DNA from: Eutreptiella sp. 'Long Island Sound 2002'
Taxonomy: Eukaryota > Euglenozoa > Euglenophyceae > Eutreptiales > Eutreptiaceae
Reading direction: 5' to 3'
DNA: 64,000 nucleotides
Assembly: GCA_964036045.1 (NCBI GenBank)
Contig: OZ038384.1
Coordinates: 21,691,000-21,754,999 of the forward strand
Shown here: piece after piece, positions 1 through 10,772 of the stretch
Position numbering within the stretch: position 1 is the first letter of the stretch
How the letters are laid out: each line of letters starts with the position of its first letter
Program-made: the position numbers and the translations under genes
The notes under the pieces: generated by a model
Database searches by the model: none
Told to the model about the DNA's origin: nothing
The model's input: only the letters and a program-made list of their open reading frames with translations

Positions 1-1
1 G

Positions 2-295
2 AGACAAATGGTTGTCCCAGTGTGCCCAAGAGGCTGGTCGATTATAGCTAGGTACCTCACCTGGACCGCCCATCTCAATGTCGTTCAGATCGGCGTCTAT
101 GGTCTCAAATGTTGGACATCCGTAAGGAATGTTGGTACCTGTCAGCTCCGTAAGCTCCACTGGAGCATTGCCATCGTCGTAGGCCGGCGGATTCCAGCTG
201 CTCGATGGCCAGTTTCGACTGGGATGATGGTAATCTGGGTCCCCACAGCTGCTGATGTGCGCCCTTCTTGGGCAGCTTGGACTTGCGCAAGGCAT
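2..295 (-). CDS. Partial gag-like frame of a minus-strand LTR retroelement, cut by the window edge
   Basis: The minus-strand frame ending at base 2 has no stop from the primer binding site at 426-437 to the window edge. Its first ATG is at 295-293. The N-terminal part is Cys/Pro/Arg-rich and unconvincing. The distal part (motifs NAPVELTELTG, FETIDADLNDIEMGG) looks like ordinary protein. I infer a gag N-terminus from its place directly downstream of a PBS; I do not recognise a domain. The true product continues left of the window. Confidence 0.35.
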   Translation of the reverse strand, partial: MPCASPSCPRRAHISSCGDPDYHHPSRNWPSSSWNPPAYDDGNAPVELTELTGTNIPYGCPTFETIDADLNDIEMGGPGEVPSYNRPASWAHWDNHLS

Positions 296-425
296 TCCTC
301 TCAAGGCCTGGTTCGCACAGCACCAAGGCAGTGTAATCGTTACTTCTCCAGAAGCGGCGGGGTCTACGGGGCCGTACCGGGGAGCGGGCTGTGGATGGGA
401 TGCCACTGAAGCAACATTCAGGTAG

Positions 426-437
426 CCTCTGCTACCA
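426..437 (-). promoter_or_regulatory. Primer binding site (tRNA-type) of the minus-strand element
   Basis: The minus strand reads TGGTAGCAGAGG. The same 12-mer, or a one-base variant, follows the LTRs of both A copies (55,940 plus; 10,424 minus). It resembles the classic initiator-Met-tRNA PBS of plant retroelements. It fixes the direction of the element at the left edge. Confidence 0.6.
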
Positions 438-949
438 TGAAAGTGCTGCCCTAGGTCGTGGATGGTGCCGGAGGGCTCAGGGCCGGCAAGACCGGGGGGG
501 CAGGCACGCGAGGAGTCGACCTGAACGCTGCTGTTGGGGGCAGAACCGGATACACGGACACCAACGGAGGCAAGAGCGGCGACAACGGAGGCAAGATGCA
601 TGCTGATTGTTATCCGGCAAAAACTCCCAGTCTATGAAGAAAATTGATGTGGATATTCCTAAGTACATCTGGATGTCAATATCTATCTGAAAACATTTAT
701 AAAAATCCGATTGTGAAAAAATATTTGGCCGATCTGGCTCGCGCACGCGCGTCAGCGGCAAATGGCGATTCCGGGTAAATGATCGGAACGCGGCGGATTT
801 ACGATGAATGGACCGCGGAATCAGATCCGGCACATCAGAAATATATAGGTCTGATCCTGAGACTGAGCTGCGGGGCGGCGATTCCGCCGAAGCAGATAAA
901 ATGACCAAAATTTAGCCAATCTGGGACAGATCTGCAAAAATCTGAGCAC
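438..949 (-). repeat. Putative LTR/leader upstream of the PBS; no gene
   Basis: This stretch holds no convincing gene. By position it should be the 5' LTR of the minus-strand element, being immediately upstream of its PBS. It has AT-rich TATA-like stretches around 840-850 and 690-720. No second LTR copy is visible, so its ends cannot be fixed. Confidence 0.3.
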
Positions 950-1258
950 ATGGGGGTTAGCCGCACTTACAGAGTGAAGCCGTATTGTGAAGACAATGGC
1001 AAGCCCTTGCCACAGCGTTCGTGGAGCACGTCGGCGTGCTTAGTTGACGGGAATCTGGGAGATTATTGGCAAGATGACAGTGAAATGGGAACAGAAGAGG
1101 TCATTTCAAATTCCTCGGAAATCGACGAAATTGAGGTGGATGAAGACGATCGAGAGCGGAATCCCGACGTATCGTCGCGGAAGGAGGGAGAGGCAATCGG
1201 CGTCCCTCAAGAGAACGCCTCCATCCATTACAATTCGTCCCCATCAGACAAGAATTAA
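950..1258 (+). CDS. Short acidic open frame preceding pol
   Basis: A 102-residue frame overlaps the start of the Pol frame in another register. Its product is rich in Glu, Asp and Ser (for example EIDEIEVDEDDRER), more protein-like than the Lys/Arg-rich start of the Pol frame over the same bases. It may be the remnant end of Gag/protease, with Pol entered by a frameshift around 1,200-1,260. It could equally be chance. No domain is recognised. Confidence 0.3.
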   Translation: MGVSRTYRVKPYCEDNGKPLPQRSWSTSACLVDGNLGDYWQDDSEMGTEEVISNSSEIDEIEVDEDDRERNPDVSSRKEGEAIGVPQENASIHYNSSPSDKN

Positions 1259-4200
1259 GCCAACAAATGTCAAGATTTCAAGCAAGAATGATGACAAATC
1301 TCGAAGAATCTCGCCTGAATTGACAGGAATGAAGCTGAATTCGTCCGACCATCCCTTCAAGACATCCGTGGACCCCTTTGATTGGTGGGATCCCACGGAG
1401 GAGCGAGCTCAGGTGAGCTTCATCCACCAACAATGCGACGAAGAAGTTTGGAATGAAGTGGCCAAGAACATGAGACCACGACCAACAATTCGCAAATTGG
1501 TGGACATAATGTCGGTGATTAAATGTGGGAATCAGGTCGACGGAGACAAGATATCTCCAAGAAGGGACGCAGTGTTCGAGGATTATCAAGATGACGTGCT
1601 GAGTGGGAGGTTGTGGAAAAACCCCCCAATTCGATGTGAAAATGGGGAAGCCAGGATTGACATAATCGAAGGCTCAAAGGTGCACAAACAACGTCCATTC
1701 TATCTACACGGCACCATAGCAGATGCCCTGCGAAAGATTATTGAGCGCAATCTCTATGAGTTCGGTTGGTTGGAGGGCTGCATGAGTTCTGAGTGGTGTT
1801 CAGCACCATTTACTGTGCCAAAACCCCCACCTGCTGACCTATCCAGCATAGATGCTTGGCGTCTAGTGGTGGATTACAGAGCCCTGAATGCCGCCACAGT
1901 ACCAGACGCGCATCCTCTTCCTTTAATCGAGAAGGAGATCGCCGCGAGAGCCAAAGGCAAGCTCTTTACTGTGTTGGATTTGCGCCATGGCTTTCATCAG
2001 ATGCCCCTTCGAAAGGAGGATAGGCATTTGACGGCGATGTGCACGCCCTGTGGCACTGTCCAGTGGACTGTACTGCCGATGGGTCTGAAGAATACGCCGT
2101 CCATGTTCCAGAAGATGATGGAGACTATTTTATTTCAGAAGCACAAGTCTCTGGATTTACAAGAATTCTGCAGCATCTACATTGACGACCTTCTGATTGC
2201 TACGCCGTTAGGAAAAAACTTTGATGAGTGCCTGAAGTTGCACGAAGAACAAGTTCGAAAAGTTCTCGAAGTCCTTCAACAAGAGAAGCTCGTGTGTGGA
2301 CCCAAGAAGGGCAAAATGTTCCTCCAGAGTGTGGGATTTTGTTGCTCTGTCTTGGAAGATGGGACAAGAAGACCAGCCCCAGGAACAATGGCTGCCCTGC
2401 AGCTCTGGGAAAGGCCCAAAACCATCACGCAGCTTCGTGCCTTTTTAGGCTGCTGCAATTACTACCACGAGTTCCTTCCTCTCTACGCCAAGTTCTCTGG
2501 TCCATTGACACAGTTACTGAAGGTTGGCAAAATGGAAGGAAAGAAGGGATCTCAAGTCAAGCTCAAGTGGACGCCAGAATGTGAAGAAGCCTTTACTGGT
2601 CTCAAGGAAGCACTGGCAAATGTGGTTACATTAAAGACTCCGTGGTTGGATGGAAGACCTTTTTATATTCGTACAGACGCCAGTCGTTATGCCATTGGTG
2701 CTACGATCGAACAAGTCGATGACGAAGGTCACCATCATCCTCTGGCTTTCTGGTCTCGCAAGCTTACAACAAGACAGCGAAATTTGAGTCCAAGGGAACA
2801 AGAAGCCTACGCAATCCTTTGTGCCTTACGGCGTTATGAAGGTTGGATCTTGGGCCATCGCGTTGAGGTACTGACTGACCACAAGTCACTGGAGAGCTGG
2901 AGGACAGAACATGTGGATACCCCTGGTGGACCAGCTGGGAGAAGAGGCCGTTGGCATGAAACTCTCAGCAGATTTGACCTCCATGTGACTTACATTCCGG
3001 GTCGCTACAATACAGTGGCGGACACCCTGAGTCGCTGGGCCTACCCAGCCTCAGAGGCTTACTCTGAAGTGAGTTTTCATGGGACAGCGACGGATAAAGC
3101 TGAAGTGATCGAGTTCGACAAGGAGGAACAAGCACTGATCAAGAAACATTGTCTCCAATGTTCGATTAAAAATCGGATGAAGGTGGATTTGGTCAGATGC
3201 AAAAAGGTTACCAAGGCAGATCAGACTGCAGGAGTTAACTCTGACTCTGAGTCGTCGCTGCCACTCCTGAATGTGTTTCCTACGACGAGATCCAAAGCGA
3301 ACTCCACCCTCCCTCCACAACAAAAGGACAAGGAAACTTCCTTCCTCTATGTGGATTGGACGAAGATGTACAAGGAGGACAGGTTCTTTGGGTCTGTATA
3401 CCACAAGTTGAAAAGGGACAAGCCTTACGACTCTGAAGAGACGTCTGATTTCAAAATCCAAGGCGACAAGTTATTTTGGCAAGGACGGATTTGTGTTCCT
3501 GATTGTCTGATTGACCAATATGTCAAACATTGGCATCGGAATGAGACAGCCCACACACATTCTCGTGTGCTGGAGCAGGAGCTACGCCACAGAGTGTACA
3601 CAAGGGACCTCCTGAGTGCCTGGGAACGAGTTGCCAAAGGATGCAAGCAATGTCAGGCGACCATCCCCAAGAATCAAAAGGCAGAAGGATTACTGAGGGG
3701 ATTACCAATTCCTGAGAGGTTGTTCGACAAGGTGACAGCGGATGTCTTCGAGTTGGGACAAATCCAAGAGGAATGTCTCTACACGAGGAAGCCTATCGAT
3801 GGGGTTTTGTTAATTCAAGACCGCCACAGTGGCTACATCCAGGTCCTCCCTTGCAACACGAAGCATCTCACCTCTGAAATGGCTGCCAAGTGGACTGCAA
3901 GTCAGTGGATGAGTAACTGGGATGTTCCCAGTGAAATTCTGACGGACAGTGGAACAGAGTTCATTCGGACATGGTTGGAGAACATGTGTGCTCTATTGGG
4001 AGTTCATCATCTTGGTGCCCGAGTCTACGACCATCGAGCTCTCCCTGCTGAACGCGCTGGAAGAATTCTTATCAGCATTCTGAGAAAATTCCCGGCGAGT
4101 GAAAAAGACTACAATTGGTTGGAGACAATTTACTGTGTCTTGAGAAGATACCATCGTACCAAGAATTACACTGGATTAAGTCCGAATGAGCTTGTTTTTG

Positions 4201-4910
4201 GTCGAGAAAAGATGGGTCGAGGACCAGTGGTGTACCATCCAAGGCAGTGCTACGACGCCTCGCAATGGTTTGAGAGGATCAAGGATTTGGAAGCCAAGCA
4301 GATCCAAGCCAAAGTGGAGAGTCAAGCAGATTGGTTGAATTTGAAAAATAAGTCAAGAACGCAAGGAAAACCCTTTGAGAAAGGCCTGCAAGTTTGGCTT
4401 CGTAAGTCAGACGAGACCCTGAAGGACGACAACAAATTGTTACCTTTATGGGATGGCCCATTCCAAGTCAGTGGTCAACTAAGTGAGACTACATTCAACA
4501 TTCAGATTGAGCCTGGCAGGCATCAACAAGTACATCGAGATCGTTTGAAGGCCGAAGTACCCTGCCCCAAAGGAAGGTTCAAGCCTCTCTATTGGACTTC
4601 GAAGTACCTGAGCGACAGGAAGATGGTCACTAGCAGTTTCGAGTTGGAGAAGATCCTTGATTACAAGAAAGATGCTCGGAACAAGTGGTACTTTCTGTGC
4701 AGATGGAAAGGATTTGGTCCAGAAGAGGACAAATGGGAGCCAGCTTCAAGTTTTATCCATGGGTATCCGGATACTTTCATCAAGTTTTTGAAGAAACACC
4801 CTGATATTGACAAAGAGCTCTCGCTGATCAAAGATTGTGTCACCAAGGAAGACTTACAAGCACAAGAAGAAGCTCCAATTGTGGCAGAATCTATTCGAGA
4901 CAAGATCTGA
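1044..4910 (+). CDS. pol: Ty3/gypsy chromovirus Pol polyprotein (RT-RNase H-integrase-chromodomain), uninterrupted
   Basis: This 1,288-residue frame encodes the enzymes that copy retroelement RNA and insert the DNA into the genome. Reverse transcriptase spans about 220-440: motif-A Asp312 in LDLRHGF and catalytic YIDD at 379-382. RNase H spans about 540-665: Asp545, Asp612 in LTDHKS, Asp660. Integrase follows with a zinc domain (His831, His837, Cys867, Cys870) and catalytic Asp900, Asp968 and Glu1003; the D-x34-E spacing is one short of the usual 35. A chromodomain lies at about 1196-1250 (FLCRWKGFGPEEDKWEP) and probably steers insertion by reading histone marks. No protease or Gag precedes it in frame, so the copy is 5'-truncated although every enzymatic motif is kept. 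The real start is uncertain: residues 1-90 may be read-through of another frame. Confidence 0.93.
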   Translation: MTGIWEIIGKMTVKWEQKRSFQIPRKSTKLRWMKTIESGIPTYRRGRRERQSASLKRTPPSITIRPHQTRIKPTNVKISSKNDDKSRRISPELTGMKLNSSDHPFKTSVDPFDWWDPTEERAQVSFIHQQCDEEVWNEVAKNMRPRPTIRKLVDIMSVIKCGNQVDGDKISPRRDAVFEDYQDDVLSGRLWKNPPIRCENGEARIDIIEGSKVHKQRPFYLHGTIADALRKIIERNLYEFGWLEGCMSSEWCSAPFTVPKPPPADLSSIDAWRLVVDYRALNAATVPDAHPLPLIEKEIAARAKGKLFTVLDLRHGFHQMPLRKEDRHLTAMCTPCGTVQWTVLPMGLKNTPSMFQKMMETILFQKHKSLDLQEFCSIYIDDLLIATPLGKNFDECLKLHEEQVRKVLEVLQQEKLVCGPKKGKMFLQSVGFCCSVLEDGTRRPAPGTMAALQLWERPKTITQLRAFLGCCNYYHEFLPLYAKFSGPLTQLLKVGKMEGKKGSQVKLKWTPECEEAFTGLKEALANVVTLKTPWLDGRPFYIRTDASRYAIGATIEQVDDEGHHHPLAFWSRKLTTRQRNLSPREQEAYAILCALRRYEGWILGHRVEVLTDHKSLESWRTEHVDTPGGPAGRRGRWHETLSRFDLHVTYIPGRYNTVADTLSRWAYPASEAYSEVSFHGTATDKAEVIEFDKEEQALIKKHCLQCSIKNRMKVDLVRCKKVTKADQTAGVNSDSESSLPLLNVFPTTRSKANSTLPPQQKDKETSFLYVDWTKMYKEDRFFGSVYHKLKRDKPYDSEETSDFKIQGDKLFWQGRICVPDCLIDQYVKHWHRNETAHTHSRVLEQELRHRVYTRDLLSAWERVAKGCKQCQATIPKNQKAEGLLRGLPIPERLFDKVTADVFELGQIQEECLYTRKPIDGVLLIQDRHSGYIQVLPCNTKHLTSEMAAKWTASQWMSNWDVPSEILTDSGTEFIRTWLENMCALLGVHHLGARVYDHRALPAERAGRILISILRKFPASEKDYNWLETIYCVLRRYHRTKNYTGLSPNELVFGREKMGRGPVVYHPRQCYDASQWFERIKDLEAKQIQAKVESQADWLNLKNKSRTQGKPFEKGLQVWLRKSDETLKDDNKLLPLWDGPFQVSGQLSETTFNIQIEPGRHQQVHRDRLKAEVPCPKGRFKPLYWTSKYLSDRKMVTSSFELEKILDYKKDARNKWYFLCRWKGFGPEEDKWEPASSFIHGYPDTFIKFLKKHPDIDKELSLIKDCVTKEDLQAQEEAPIVAESIRDKI

Positions 4911-6246
4911 TCAGAATTTGAATCGCCGAAACTTTCGAGGAGGTTTACGGTCGACCTTTACCCTTCGCATGGGGACACAACAGTCCTGACGCATCGTCTA
5001 TGTGGTTCGGTGAACAGATGATGGGACATTCTGGGGTCATCCTGGTCATTCCATCCATCATTCCCATCATGGTCATCATGTGAATCATGTGCTTCATCTC
5101 AGATGATTCCAATCCAAAGATCCGACAGGCCATTATCCTCAACCACGACGACACTCTCGTGTTTTGCTGTCGACTGGACCCCTCTACTCGCCTTGGGAAG
5201 GACTCGTTCGAGTTCGTGCTCATTACAGAGATTCTGGCACATGACTGAGTCTGATCCATTTCATGTGTTTGACGGATCTGCTCAGAATGTCATTTCCATC
5301 GGCTCTTACATTGAGACAGTTGGTTTGTCTTCCAATCGACCACTGTCAAAGGGCTTATGTAGACCAAGTGACGACGATGGTGTTCTTACTTGTGTCAACT
5401 CGCTGTTCGTCTGTGGACTGTGTTGGAATCCCCCTCAGAATCAGCTCAATTTTGGCAAATTCCCAGTACCAAGCGTTGGATGCTTATACATTCTGGGACT
5501 ATAACGAGTCAATTACCCATTCTGGCTCATACTGGATTGAACATGAGGCCCCGCAAACAATACTGACAGTGTGGGGATACCCCACTGGGTTTTCTTGGCT
5601 ATCATTACTTTAAATGATTGGATTTCCATCATGGGATTCATCATCATCATGAGGATTTGACCTGGATTGGCTATGAATGAGAACTGGATTTCCGTTCAGC
5701 ACTACACACAGTGTCTATCGACATTGAATTAAACCTGTATTGGCTTGTTGCAGATTTCGCCACCCTCAATCCGTGTGCAATTCACTGGATTTGGTCTCAA
5801 TTCAGGCACATTTTGTACCATAATCTCGCATCTGGTCTCATGACTGCAAATGACACCAGCCAGTTTCACATATCTTGCACTCCATGAAGGCATACCCTAT
5901 TTTTTTGACGCTCGACGACATGGCGACGCTCGTTTTCTGTTTTCTGACAGTGGAATGTCAGATCCTGATTTCATCATGAATCATGGATCATGGATCATCA
6001 TGTACATTCTTCACTCAGACTTTCAATTTTCGAATTTTCGAGCTTGAACGAAGCTTTTTCTGTGTGCCCTGAGGTACCTATGCGTTTCATTCAAGTCGAT
6101 GGCCATCGCGAAGCACAGATCTCAGCACAATTTTGCTCAATTCAGCTCAATTTCACACATTTTGCCTTAGATTAGTCGGTTTTTGGTCACTTTCGCCGTT
6201 TCGTTCACTTCACTTGACCCAGCCTGACATACTGGCGTATGTCTTC
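4911..6246 (+). other. Non-coding 3' region of the chromovirus; no gene
   Basis: About 1.3 kb between the Pol stop and the polypurine tract holds only short chance frames. It is AT-rich and pyrimidine-rich, with repeated CATCAT-type words around 5,040-5,100 and 5,960-6,005. A long 3' UTR before the LTR is the simplest reading. Confidence 0.55.
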
Positions 6247-6256
6247 AGAGGGGGAG
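6247..6256 (+). promoter_or_regulatory. Polypurine tract of the chromovirus
   Basis: AGAGGGGGAG lies directly before TGTAACGGCAGC. A purine run abutting TG is where plus-strand DNA synthesis primes in LTR elements and marks the 5' edge of the 3' LTR. Confidence 0.7.
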
Positions 6257-6550
6257 TGTAACGGCAGCACTGACAGCACTCAATTATACACTGATGTGAT
6301 CAGAATTTCAATGATTCTCAGATGTACATTAGTGCAGTAAATTTTCGGCTTGTTTTCATGTTTTCCGTTCGCCGCCAGATGTCGCCTGTGAGCGCGCGTC
6401 GAGTCGCATTTGTCTTTCGTGATTTCCCAATCGGATTTATTTAAATTATTTCGAATGATTTCACGTTGTATCATTATGTGCGATGAATGCGCATTGAGAT
6501 TCTATGTCTGCTCCATTTTTGTAGACCGGGTTTTCGTACTCTTCATATTC
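6257..6550 (+). repeat. LTR beginning at the polypurine tract (right end not fixed)
   Basis: The sequence begins TGTAACGGCAGC right after the polypurine tract. Length is unknown because no partner LTR lies in the window: the region upstream of pol does not match. What follows at 6,555 looks like a gag start, so this LTR may separate two head-to-tail copies. Confidence 0.5.
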
Positions 6551-6554
6551 CACC

Positions 6555-6743
6555 ATGGAATTCAAAGGACTTACAAGTGCTTCGCATATGTCGCTCCCAG
6601 AGGCTGGATATGGGTCTGAAGAGGGTTATGTGGGTTCGGAGATATCAGGGGCAGTGTCGGGCGTTACGACCCCTGGGGCATCAAGGCTACAGGCTTTGCA
6701 GTTACAACAAAGATCAACCACTATGCATCGGTTACAGGAATAG
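6555..6743 (+). pseudogene. gag: Truncated gag N-terminus downstream of the LTR
   Basis: A 62-residue frame opens with ATG at 6,555 and reads MEFKGLTSASHMSLPEAGYG, then Gly/Ser/Thr-rich and Gln-rich sequence. It starts about 300 bp after the LTR edge and runs into the minus-strand A element near 6,730, where homology to the protease region of A begins. The last codons are probably junction sequence. I infer a gag start cut by rearrangement; no domain confirms it. Confidence 0.4.
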
Positions 6744-7155
6744 CCTCAATGGGGTTGCACACCATAAGATCGTACCGCAGAATAATATGCCAATCGAAAA
6801 TATCCGGGGCATAAGAATTCCGCGAAAGTACGATCCGCTTCGACAAACCAGGTCGGTTCAAGTGATCATATTCCCCAAATTCCATGCCGATAGTGGGTTC
6901 ATGGCTACCCCCGCCCAAATTTTCGCCATTGGCAACCTTTGAGCGCACCGTTCTTCGGCTGGGCTTCAGAAATTCTCCCAAAAATAATTCCTTCCAAGCC
7001 AAGCTCACTTGAACTCCCGTATCCACCAATACATGCGCAATCACCTCTTTCCTTCCACACCGTACTCGGACTTTCAAGTGCAACTGCTGTTCGTATCCAT
7101 GTGGAGTGTGGACAACTCTCACGGCATGCACCTCTAGTACGCTTGGGTGCATCAA
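6721..7155 (-). pseudogene. Retropepsin (aspartic protease) of element A, truncated
   Basis: The 144-residue frame carries the retropepsin catalytic triplet in VLVDTGVQVSL (about residues 47-57), preceded by a conserved lead-in (LHLKVRVRCGRKEVIA). The downstream part is the protease flap and C-terminal region. The protease would cut Gag-Pol into mature parts inside the particle. The frame ends at the junction near 6,730, so reverse transcriptase, RNase H and integrase are missing. The homologous piece at 58,126-58,762 is broken into two frames. Confidence 0.75.
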
Positions 7156-7425
7156 TACTTAGAGCCTATCATCCCGGATGGTGTACATCTTGGGCTGGTC
7201 GTGCCCATCCACGGGGCTCTCCGCGGTCTCTCCATCATTTATTTGTATGCCACCCAAATCCATGTGTACCTGCCTTGGAAGGGTGTTCCATGGGCTGGGA
7301 CTCGCAAAGCTCAGCTTACTTGACTCTTCCTGAGGCCTTTTTGGTACTTTGGGTACCTTCGTTCTTTCAACTTTGGTGATTTGTGGCGGACAGACCTCCG
7401 GTGTTCCATCCTCGTGGGGCCTTCT

Positions 7426-7914
7426 CTAAGCCGGGTTTACCACAGCACCATCCTGCTGCGAATCACCTAGGCCTTGACTTCCCATTCGTTCTTGCCAAAA
7501 TTTCAAGTCCTCTGTGGCCTTCCTTAGTGACTCGGCAACCTCATCAATTTGCCAAATCCGCCGATCGCCACCGTGGCTTGATCCCTGATGTCGACCTCCA
7601 CCAGCCTGTCTCCTTTTACATTCCTCAATCCGCTTCTCCTTGGGGACGTTTTCGGGGTGCGCTTGGAAGTATGCCCGCTTGTCCTCCTCGTACACCTTGC
7701 ACGTTTTGTGGTCGTGCTTATGGGATCTCCCTTTCCCATAGCAGACCCAGCACCGACCATGTTCTCGCCGGTACTTCGTAAAGCTCAAGGGGGGATTTCC
7801 AATTCTCCTAAGGCTCCTTTCCTTGACAGGGTGGTGATTTCCTCCACTTGGCCTTGTCATGACCATATGCTTTTGTGTTGCGGGCCACGAGCGCCAAAAC
7901 GTGTGCATCTTCAT
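7426..7914 (-). pseudogene. gag: Nucleocapsid-like zinc-knuckle part of element A Gag
   Basis: A 162-residue frame contains CWVCYGKGRSHKHDHKTCKVY, a CX2C...HX4C-type knuckle expected to bind RNA in the nucleocapsid. After it come a basic linker and a helical, Glu/Lys-rich segment. The first ~35 residues are in a different register from the Gag frame that overlaps it (7,808-8,392), so a frameshift lies near 7,810-7,830. The block 'RRIGNPPLSFTKYRREHG' recurs at 59,159-59,220 in the other A fragment. Confidence 0.7.
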
Positions 7915-8392
7915 GATCTTCCCGAGTCATGTACTCCCTGCTGGACGACGTCTTCCCATCCTCGGACCCTGGATCTTGACTTCCGTCCCTGCAGACGGTT
8001 GGATCTTTTTGGATGGCGCGATAACTCCGATCGTCCCGGCGCTCGTGATTCCCATGGCCGTGACGGTCCTTAATGTGATCTTTGTTTTTGCAATTTAATT
8101 TCGATTCCACGCTCACGTATTGGACTATTGAGTCCAGGCTCATGCGGGCTGGGATCCCCCGCATCCTCAGCTTCTCTCCACATATCCACTCGACGTTGTT
8201 GAGCCTCAGCAAACGTCCTCTGGCCATATCTCCGACCACTTCCACGTAGACCAAATTCTTCATCGAGATCATCTGGTCGGGCTCTCCCAGGTTTCTCCAG
8301 AAGTATTCCATGATACGAGGATGTTGATCTTCCGGCGACATAATGCGTACTGCCATGCGCTTTTTTGCCCGCTTCTTTCCTTCTTCTTCCAC
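7808..8392 (-). pseudogene. gag: Element A Gag, C-terminal third
   Basis: The 194-residue frame continues the Gag capsid part after a break at about 8,400. It begins with a Lys/Arg/Glu-rich helix (EEEGKKRAKKRMAVRIMSP) and includes LRLNNVEW and IPARMSLDSIVQYVS, both matched by the fragment ending at 59,616. A highly charged His/Arg/Asp segment follows. The role is structural (capsid assembly) by family position. It is separated from its neighbours only by stop or frame defects. Confidence 0.7.
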
Positions 8393-8407
8393 ACGCTTCT
8401 TCCTGTA

Positions 8408-8998
8408 CTATGGTAGTACATCTCGCAGAAGATGGCAAATGTCGCTTGATTCAGAGCAATCTTCCACTTGCTTCAGAAGCCGGCGGTACTGGCGGAGATA
8501 CCTCCTCCGATGCCTCAACCGCAATTCCCTATGCTCCAAGTTGAGGGGTATTGACCAAGGATCGTCCAACTTTTGGTTTGGAGCATCAACTCTCTTGTCT
8601 TGTTTCAACCAATCGAGGCATTGCACCTCTGTACCGATCCTCCTCTCCCGAATTCGATCACATAAATCCGCCTTTCGCTCCGAGGCCAAACCACGTCGGA
8701 AGGTGCGACATGCCCACTTGTCACCGGCATCCTGCCGCATCTCAGCCATGACTTCCTCGGCAAAATCCTTCCAGTCGAGGATGAAGTCGTCGAGGTCCGT
8801 AGGATTCGCGTCATAGTAGGGAATTTTCACACCCCGGAGGTCTTCGAGCCTCAGGGCATCCCCAACATCCGAAGTGATGACGCCCCCGAGGCGGATTTCT
8901 CCCGATCTCCCATTGCCTAGGGAGTGGAAATATACAGCCCTGATTTCCATGACTTCACACGGCCGGGGGTCAGCTTCTCCAAGACTCGGACCTCGCAT
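8408..8998 (-). pseudogene. gag: Element A Gag, central capsid-like part
   Basis: The 196-residue frame contains the most conserved Gag block: GVKIPYYDANPTDLDDFILD, then DKWACRTF, VDAPNQKLDD, WSIPLNLE and LLKQVEDCSES. The plus-strand copy at 57,420-57,950 has the same series with few changes. 'Target block, then Trp- and Leu-rich helices' is typical of Ty3/gypsy capsid domains, so I assign capsid. It is out of frame with the N-terminal part (stop at 9,173). Confidence 0.75.
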
Positions 8999-9172
8999 AG
9001 TCCATATTCCCGACCGCGGGTCCCGTACCCATGGATCCTCGGCTCCTCAACTTGAACCATCTCGGCGAGCCGCTGAGCTCGAGGCTTCTTCGTCCACACG
9101 TGCCGCAAAGGCAGCTCTGGCGTCCAACGTCGCCGCGTCTGGAGGACTACTCATGTCGATCTCAACGGTCTC

Positions 9173-10261
9173 CTAACGGGCATCCCGCTTGAACGTACCA
9201 ATCCCCGACCCTTTTTCCGGCGTCTTCTCCCCAAGCATGACACTTGCTGAAATTATTGCGATGTGCCCCAATAGCGAGGGGTCAACCCGTGGAGGCCCAT
9301 AAGGCGATGACTCCATGGGACCCTGCATGGATGCCACTCCTTCTGCTGCTGTCCTCAAGGTTGTCGACCGTCTCAGCAACGACTCCAGGGCAGGATCCCG
9401 TGGCACGTCAGGGCATGGTCCCGGGATGAGCGTTGGAATTCCTCCGCGCTTCTCCAACCCCCTCATCCTGTCCTCGACTGTCTCCAAGAAGTTGATCATG
9501 CTGTCCACATCCCGTACCAGCATGCTCTCCAACTTGGCCTCGTTGTCCTCTGGATGTAATCGAATTGTCTTCAGAGCTTTGTCGAAGATGGCCTGGTCCT
9601 CAAGAGTTCCAGAGGTGGTGTCATCCAACTTGTCGATCCCCGGAAGAAGGGCATCTTGGCCCACCGGGGCATAACTTCCGATGAGGAAGTCCACATGATG
9701 GCAATGACAGTGATTGCCACTGGTAGCTTTCCCGCACGCCGCCTTTTTGCTGTCCGGGTCAGGATGGCGGTCATCTCCTTCACGATCCCGTGGCAGCTTT
9801 CCCGGAGCACCACGCTCTTCTTCTCCACCCATGACGGTGTTGCCTGTCCTGTCACCGTCCTTTCCCCCAGGTTCTTCACCATCGCCTGTGTGCCTCGAGA
9901 CTCTGGTGCTGGCTGCCCTATGCGGCAACGATTCCCGTTCTGCGTCATGAGCAAGTTCTGGATTTTGAGCGGTATGCAACCGGCCCGCCGGGAAATCTGG
10001 CTCTCTGCCTGTACTATCCGAAAGATAGCAAGTTGGATATCCCTCGGAATCAGACGCAGCACTGAACATCCGGCAGAAGGGGCTCGGCGTCATTTCAATC
10101 GCCGTTCCCGAACCCCCCGGACGTTTCTGGCGAACCGTTTTTCCGGTAGCGCATAGTCTTTGACCCGCTGCTGCAACTAGTGACCTCGTCCAATTCTTCC
10201 GCGTCTTCGGAGATGACATCGTTTCCGACATTTTGCTCACAAAATTGACAATATCCTCCAT
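9173..10261 (-). pseudogene. gag: Element A Gag, N-terminal part
   Basis: The open frame extends to 10,486, but the start is best placed at the ATG at 10,261 (MEDIVNFVSK), which lies about 150 bp after the PBS and is conserved in the plus-strand copy (ATG at 56,079). The product has an acidic low-complexity first half, a Cys/His cluster (NHCHCHHVDFLIG), then a heptad-like helix around TRP/Leu-rich ETVEDRMRGLEKRGG that suggests a coiled coil. It ends at a stop at 9,173 where the plus copy continues, so this copy is broken. Confidence 0.7.
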
Positions 10262-10412
10262 GTCGGTACCCGTCCTTCTTTCCGAATATCTTCTTTCTTC
10301 TCGGGCTTCAACCGACGATTCGCGGATGATATCGTCAATGGTGACCCAATGTCTACTTGGGCAGGGCTCATGAGGGCCCAAGCTCTCCGGGCCGTGGTAG
10401 GCGGCAGGTAAA

Positions 10413-10424
10413 CCTCTGTTACCA
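10413..10424 (-). promoter_or_regulatory. Primer binding site of element A (minus copy)
   Basis: The minus strand reads TGGTAACAGAGG, one base different from the PBS of the plus copy and of the element at the left edge. It lies between LTR-like sequence and the gag ATG. Confidence 0.6.
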
Positions 10425-10476
10425 TAAAGAAATTCCTTAGGACCAGCCCCTGCCATAGTGCCAGCTCTACCGCCTA

Positions 10477-10478
10477 TA
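10477..10478. repeat. TA target-site duplication, left
   Basis: TA precedes CAGTGCAATCGC. The same TA follows the other end at 14,043-14,044. Removing one TA plus the insert restores a sequence collinear with the plus copy of A near 55,882 (CGCCTAT...CCCAATTTCTCC on the complementary strand). Confidence 0.8.
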
Positions 10479-10772
10479 CAGTGCAATCGCGCCAGGATTA
10501 AGTGCCGTTTTCCAACTGCCAGCCTGTTAATATTCCAAGGGAAATCTCAGAATATGACGATGTTGCCAGGCTAGCGCCAGCAGCTGTAGATTCCGGTAGC
10601 TCCCTCTGCAATTCTACTAGTGCACATCAATGCAAGAGTGGATGAAATCAATGGTTGAAATGAATGAATGAAAGAAACCAATATCAAAGGCCAAAAGCGA
10701 CAGATTTAGCACTAAGTGCAGCTTAAGTGCAGCACTGTATCTGTTGCCCGTCTCCACCTGCAGGCTTTGTCA